Origin: JBPRGG01 sp051418075
Lineage (GTDB): Bacteria > Bacteroidota > Bacteroidia > Cytophagales > Cyclobacteriaceae
DNA length: 57,763 nucleotides
Direction: 5' to 3'
Assembly (NCBI GenBank): GCA_051418075.1
Contig: JBPRGG010000141.1
Span: forward strand, 1 to 57,763
The notes beneath the pieces are model-generated. The model made no database searches. It worked only from the letters and a program-made list of their open reading frames with translations, and had not been told where the DNA came from. Shown piece by piece: positions 53,645 through 57,763 of the stretch (the first letter of the stretch is position 1; every line of letters starts with the position of its first letter). The position numbers and the translations under genes are program-made.

Positions 53645-56600
53645 ATGAAGAAAGGATTACTAATTTTGAGCTTGTTGGTGGTGTATGCTTATGCCACTTC
53701 AGCCTGGGCCCAGACCCGTACGGTCACCGGAACAGTCACTGATGAAGATAACAATCAGTCACTTCCTGGTGTGAATGTAGTTTTAAAAGGTACATCTGTT
53801 GGAACTGTAACAGATGTTGACGGTCAGTATCAGATAAGTGTACCACAGGATGGTGGTGCCTTGGTATTTTCATTCATAGGATTAGAATCTAAAGAGGTGG
53901 CAATTGGCAACCGGTCTGTGGTTGATGTTGCCCTGTCTTCCGATGTTAAACAACTGAATGAAGTGGTTGTAACCGCTCTTGGTATTGAAAGGGAATCCAA
54001 AGGGTTGGGATATTCGGTAGATAATCTTTCTGCTGAAGATGTTAATCAAGCCCAGCAAACGAATGTGATTAATGCACTTTCGGGAAAAGCAGCTGGTGTT
54101 TTTGTATCCTCTGGTAGCGGAAATATGGCTGGATCTTCCCGGATCCTGATCAGGGGAGCCAATTCAGTGACTGGTAATAACCAACCCTTATTTGTGGTAG
54201 ATGGTATTCCTATGGATAACTCCAACATCAACTCCATTGATGCCGCTCGTGGTGGTGGAGGTATTGACTGGGGTAGCCCTGCCCAGGATATTAATCCTGA
54301 TGATGTGGAAAATATTTCCATATTGAAAGGTCCTCAAGCGGCTGCCCTTTATGGTTCACGCGCTTCTAATGGGGTGATCATGATCACTACCAAAAAAGGT
54401 AAAAATGCCGGAGCCATGAATATTTCTGTGAATACAGGCGTTTCCTTTGAGTCTGTATCTTTAATACCGCAATTGCAAAGACGTTATGGTGGAGGTTATG
54501 GCTTGAATAAATTGGGCTATAGCGATGGTTCGGGCTATTACAAGGTGCCTTATGATGTCACTGATGATGATGGTAATGTGACAGAATCTTACCAATCCTT
54601 TGACCTGGTGCCTGACTATGCAGTTGACGAAAGTCACGGACCCGCTTATTCAACTACAGCTGGTGAATACCTGACGGAATTAGGTGGAACCCAATATGCT
54701 GATCAGCCCCTGATGTACCGGGCCTGGAACAGCTGGGATGAATGGGATACAGATAATTTTGGTAAATCTATTCCCTGGCAAGCTCCGGCTAATGATGTTG
54801 AAGATTATTTTGATACCGGCGTTGCTTTTAATACCAATATAGCTTTGTCTGGTGGTAGCGAAGTGGCCAATTACCGTTTGTCTTATACCAACTTAACATC
54901 TAACGGGTATTTCCCCAACTCTGAATTTGATCGGAACACCCTGAATATGAGTGGTAACATGAAACTTGGCCCGAAATTGTCAGCCAATGGTATATTAAAT
55001 TATGTAAATGCTACTGCCTATGGAAGACCTATTACCGGTTATGATGATAACAACGTCATGCAGAAGTTTGTGCAGTGGGGACAGCGGCAATTAGATATGG
55101 GTCGTTTGAGAGAATACAAAAATCCGGATGGATCACAGAGGACCTGGAACAGAAGATCTTATTATGATCCTACTCCCAAATATTCTGACAATCCTTATTG
55201 GACTGCCTTTGAAAACTTTACCGAAGATGTAAGAAACCGATTTTATGGAACTGTGGGTTTAACTTATGACTTTACTGAATATTTGCATCTCTCCGGTAAT
55301 ATCAGAGGAGATAATTATACCTGGAGAACTGAAGACAGGGTTGCAATTGGCTCTCAGGCACAATCCTCCTATACTGAAGGTGTTCGTACATTCCAGGAAA
55401 TGAATTATGAATTGATGCTTCGCTTTGATAAGCAACTAAATCAGGATTTTGGAATCAATGCATTCGTTGGGACTAATGCCATGCATCAGTTATATAATCG
55501 AAACTCAACGACTACCGATGGTGGCCTGGTTTTACCCAATCTTTACACAGTTGAAAACTCTGCCAATACGGCCATTCCCGATGATTACAAGGAAGAAAAG
55601 AAAATCAATTCTGTTTTCGGAAATATTGGTTTAAGTTGGAGAGACATGATATTTGTAGATGGTACCATCAGAAATGACTGGTCTTCTACCTTACCTGAAG
55701 GAAACAATTCTTACCTTTATCCTTCTGTAAGTGGTAGTTTCGTGTTTACTGAATTACCAGCATTGTCTGGTCAGTCTGTCCTTTCTTTTGGAAAATTAAG
55801 AGGTGGCTGGGCTGAAGTAGGTAATGACACCGATCCTTACCGCACACTGGAAACTTATACCAATTATGCACCTAATTTCGGCATTCCCCGATACAGTGTA
55901 CCTAATACCATGGCCAACGAAGACTTAAGACCTGAAAGAACCAGGTCATGGGAAATTGGTGCCGTATTAGGCTTCCTGAATGACAGGATCAACCTGGATT
56001 TCACTTATTATGACATGAAAACGTATGACCTGATCACCTCAATCTCTATTTCTGGCGCATCTGGTTACTTGTTTAGAAATGTAAATGCCGGAGTGATGAC
56101 CAACAAAGGAATTGAGTTGGGTATCAATGGAACCATTATAGATACTGATGATCTGGAATGGAATGTAGGTGTAAATTTTGCCAGAAACCGGAACAAACTG
56201 ATTGAATTGTACGCTGATGTAGATAATTATCGCTTAGTGAATGGTCCATTCAGCGTATCAGTAAATGCCTTTAAAGGTGAGCCTTACGGACAGATCATGG
56301 GAACAGATTACCTGAGAGATCAGGATGGTGATATTGTGGTTCGTCAAACCGGTGCTTATGCCGGAGCGCCTATGGCCACTGATGCTCAGGTTCCTTTAGG
56401 CACAGTTTTACCTGATTATAATATGGGTATCAGTTCTGGTGTATCCTTTAAAGGAATTACCCTGAACGGCCTGATTGATATCCAGAAGGGTGGTCATTAT
56501 TTTTCAACTTCTCACATGTGGGGAACCTATTCAGGGATGTTTGATGCAACAGCTGAAGAAGGTTACAGAGAAGAAGGTCCTTTATTTCCTGGTGTAATTG

Positions 56601-56971
56601 GTGACATCGAATCCACCAATGAAGACGGAACTGTAGTATTGAACAATAAGCGAGAGAATGATATCAATGCTGATTATCTGTATTATGGTTTGTGGCACTA
56701 TTATGGACCTGCCGCCCTCAATGTGTTTGAGGCTGATTATGTAAAACTAAGAGAGCTGAAGCTGGCCTACTTGTTGCCATCTGGTCTGACCGGACCATTT
56801 AAGAATGTGGAAGTTTCTCTGTGGGGCAGGAACCTGTTTATCTGGGGTCTTGACAATCCTAACTTTGATCCTGAAACTGTGGTGACTAACTCTGGTAATA
56901 TACAGGGAATTGAAGGGGCAGCCTTGCCTTCTACCAGAACTTATGGTTTAAATATCCAATTCAACCTTTAG
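53645..56971 (+). CDS. SusC/RagA-family TonB-linked outer-membrane receptor (second)
   Basis: The 1108-residue product starts MKKGLLILSLLVVYAYATSA with a signal peptide. It has the same order as the first copy: carboxypeptidase-regulatory domain (LPGVNVVLKGTSVGTVTDVD), LNEVVVTALGIERESKGLGY, plug (GNNQPLFVVDGIPM), barrel ending LNIQFNL. The first 200 residues are clearly similar to the first SusC; later parts differ, as expected for different substrates. A SusD gene follows after about 19 bases. Confidence 0.95.
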   Translation: MKKGLLILSLLVVYAYATSAWAQTRTVTGTVTDEDNNQSLPGVNVVLKGTSVGTVTDVDGQYQISVPQDGGALVFSFIGLESKEVAIGNRSVVDVALSSDVKQLNEVVVTALGIERESKGLGYSVDNLSAEDVNQAQQTNVINALSGKAAGVFVSSGSGNMAGSSRILIRGANSVTGNNQPLFVVDGIPMDNSNINSIDAARGGGGIDWGSPAQDINPDDVENISILKGPQAAALYGSRASNGVIMITTKKGKNAGAMNISVNTGVSFESVSLIPQLQRRYGGGYGLNKLGYSDGSGYYKVPYDVTDDDGNVTESYQSFDLVPDYAVDESHGPAYSTTAGEYLTELGGTQYADQPLMYRAWNSWDEWDTDNFGKSIPWQAPANDVEDYFDTGVAFNTNIALSGGSEVANYRLSYTNLTSNGYFPNSEFDRNTLNMSGNMKLGPKLSANGILNYVNATAYGRPITGYDDNNVMQKFVQWGQRQLDMGRLREYKNPDGSQRTWNRRSYYDPTPKYSDNPYWTAFENFTEDVRNRFYGTVGLTYDFTEYLHLSGNIRGDNYTWRTEDRVAIGSQAQSSYTEGVRTFQEMNYELMLRFDKQLNQDFGINAFVGTNAMHQLYNRNSTTTDGGLVLPNLYTVENSANTAIPDDYKEEKKINSVFGNIGLSWRDMIFVDGTIRNDWSSTLPEGNNSYLYPSVSGSFVFTELPALSGQSVLSFGKLRGGWAEVGNDTDPYRTLETYTNYAPNFGIPRYSVPNTMANEDLRPERTRSWEIGAVLGFLNDRINLDFTYYDMKTYDLITSISISGASGYLFRNVNAGVMTNKGIELGINGTIIDTDDLEWNVGVNFARNRNKLIELYADVDNYRLVNGPFSVSVNAFKGEPYGQIMGTDYLRDQDGDIVVRQTGAYAGAPMATDAQVPLGTVLPDYNMGISSGVSFKGITLNGLIDIQKGGHYFSTSHMWGTYSGMFDATAEEGYREEGPLFPGVIGDIESTNEDGTVVLNNKRENDINADYLYYGLWHYYGPAALNVFEADYVKLRELKLAYLLPSGLTGPFKNVEVSLWGRNLFIWGLDNPNFDPETVVTNSGNIQGIEGAALPSTRTYGLNIQFNL

Positions 56972-56990
56972 TTTAAAAAGAATTATGATT

Positions 56991-57763
56991 ATGAAAAAAA
57001 TATTTAGAAATATATTGTTTTACCTGGTCAGCGGCATATTGGTCTTTGGTTGTACCGGGGATTTCGAGGAATTGAATACCAACCCCAATGAGCCGGTGAA
57101 TGTACCGACCTCCACCCTGATGGTGAATGCTCAGAAGCGTCTGATGGATGATATCAGGGATGAATGGTTTTCCGGTAGAATGGCTTTGGTCTGGTCTCAG
57201 TTTTGGGCTCAAACCAACTACACCGAAGAAGATCGTTATGCATATCGTGAGAATTCCAATAATACTGCCTGGAAATCAATCTACGCTGACTTAAGTGATT
57301 TACAAAGGATCATTGAGTTGAACACAGATGAAGCTACCCAGGGCATTGCTTCTGCCAGTGGGGCCAATGAAAACCAGATTGCTTCCGCCCGGGTATTGAT
57401 GGCCTGGACTTTTCAGTTGTTAACAGATGCTTACGGACCAATTCCCTACAGCTCTTATGGAAGTACGGGTACAGAAGAATTCGAAGCCCTGAAAGGCAGA
57501 GCCGAAGGAATTCTCAGCCCTATGTATGCTTCTCAGGAAGCCATTTACCGTGATTTGCTGAAGGAGTTAAAAGAAGCCTATGCCCAGTTTGATGAGTCCA
57601 AGGCTGGCTGGAAACAAGGCGATAACATTTATCAGGGGGATGTATCCAAATGGAAGAAGTTTGCCAACTCTTTAAGATTAAGAGTGGCGCTCAGGATGAG
57701 AGGGGTAGATAAAGCTACAGCAGATCAGCATATCCAGGAAGTGATTAGTAGTGGTGTATATTT
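56991..57763 (+). CDS. SusD/RagB-family lipoprotein (second), 5' part
   Basis: The gene runs off the window, so only about 257 codons are seen. The ATG at 56991 (MKKIFRNILFYLVSGILVFG) starts a lipoprotein signal with cysteine after LVFG; an ATG two codons earlier (56985) is also possible. The residues TGDFEELNTNPNEPVNVP after the cysteine and the later WTFQLLTDAYGPIPYS segment match SusD_2-type proteins. The residues after the cysteine are not a clean export signal. It pairs with the second SusC. Confidence 0.93.
   Translation, partial: MKKIFRNILFYLVSGILVFGCTGDFEELNTNPNEPVNVPTSTLMVNAQKRLMDDIRDEWFSGRMALVWSQFWAQTNYTEEDRYAYRENSNNTAWKSIYADLSDLQRIIELNTDEATQGIASASGANENQIASARVLMAWTFQLLTDAYGPIPYSSYGSTGTEEFEALKGRAEGILSPMYASQEAIYRDLLKELKEAYAQFDESKAGWKQGDNIYQGDVSKWKKFANSLRLRVALRMRGVDKATADQHIQEVISSGVY

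Overview
This window reads as ordinary chromosomal DNA of a Bacteroidota bacterium, most likely of the order Cytophagales. Pointers are two tandem SusC/SusD outer-membrane pairs, PD40-OmpA proteins (one with the domain order of the type IX secretion protein PorE), an A2M/TonB-plug hybrid protein, promoters with the Bacteroidota -7 box TAnnTTTG instead of a sigma-70 -10 box, almost no Shine-Dalgarno sequences, several TTG starts, and family-typical versions of ComEC, RecQ, DUF2452 and YfiR. No phage, insertion sequence, CRISPR array, rRNA or plasmid genes were seen. The window cuts a thioredoxin gene at the left edge and a SusD gene at the right edge.

Layout. 1-3274: end of a TlpA-like thioredoxin and a large secreted A2M/plug-like protein. 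3275-4216: mostly non-coding, with a 53-residue membrane protein on the minus strand. 4217-8285: threonylcarbamoyl-AMP synthase, phosphoglycerate kinase and convergent GlnRS with a shared terminator. 8426-13352: a minus-strand operon comEC, histone-deacetylase-like amidohydrolase, recQ. 13557-16493: coiled-coil lipoprotein, phoH-GNAT operon, SAM hydrolase, tRNA-Leu(CAA). 16570-16736: a long imperfect inverted repeat. 16905-21466: heparinase II/III-like protein, PD40-OmpA protein, small membrane protein, YfiR. 21602-26201: rhomboid/TerB-like operon, sigma-54 response regulator plus Hpt protein, cyclase-type response regulator, small basic lipoprotein. 26198-33263: M20 peptidase, the pta-hydroxyacyl-CoA dehydrogenase-ackA operon, polysaccharide deacetylase, glucosaminidase. 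33449-39918: CoA-transferase and L-2-hydroxyglutarate oxidase (divergent), MoeB-rhodanese, heme-type TonB receptor. 40207-45609: two uncharacterised minus-strand genes, a small protein plus XRE/S24 regulator with palindromes upstream, and an ECF sigma/anti-sigma/secreted-protein operon. 46043-57763: PorE-like OmpA protein and two SusCD pairs.

How genes work together. Pta and AckA interconvert acetyl-CoA and acetate, and the dehydrogenase between them suggests a link to acyl-CoA metabolism; the nearby CoA-transferase may feed the same pool. The ECF operon looks like an envelope-stress circuit. The sigma-54 regulator, Hpt protein and cyclase-type regulator form a cluster of signalling parts without an adjacent histidine kinase. 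The SusCD pairs import an unknown substrate, as no degradative enzyme lies beside them in the window.

Nothing here is clearly a new defence or mobile system. The least explained parts are the XRE/S24 locus with its small partner and two operator-like palindromes, the duplicated-domain protein of the ECF operon, the long inverted repeat after tRNA-Leu, and two very small genes beside known ones. All family assignments were made by reading motifs; no database search was run.
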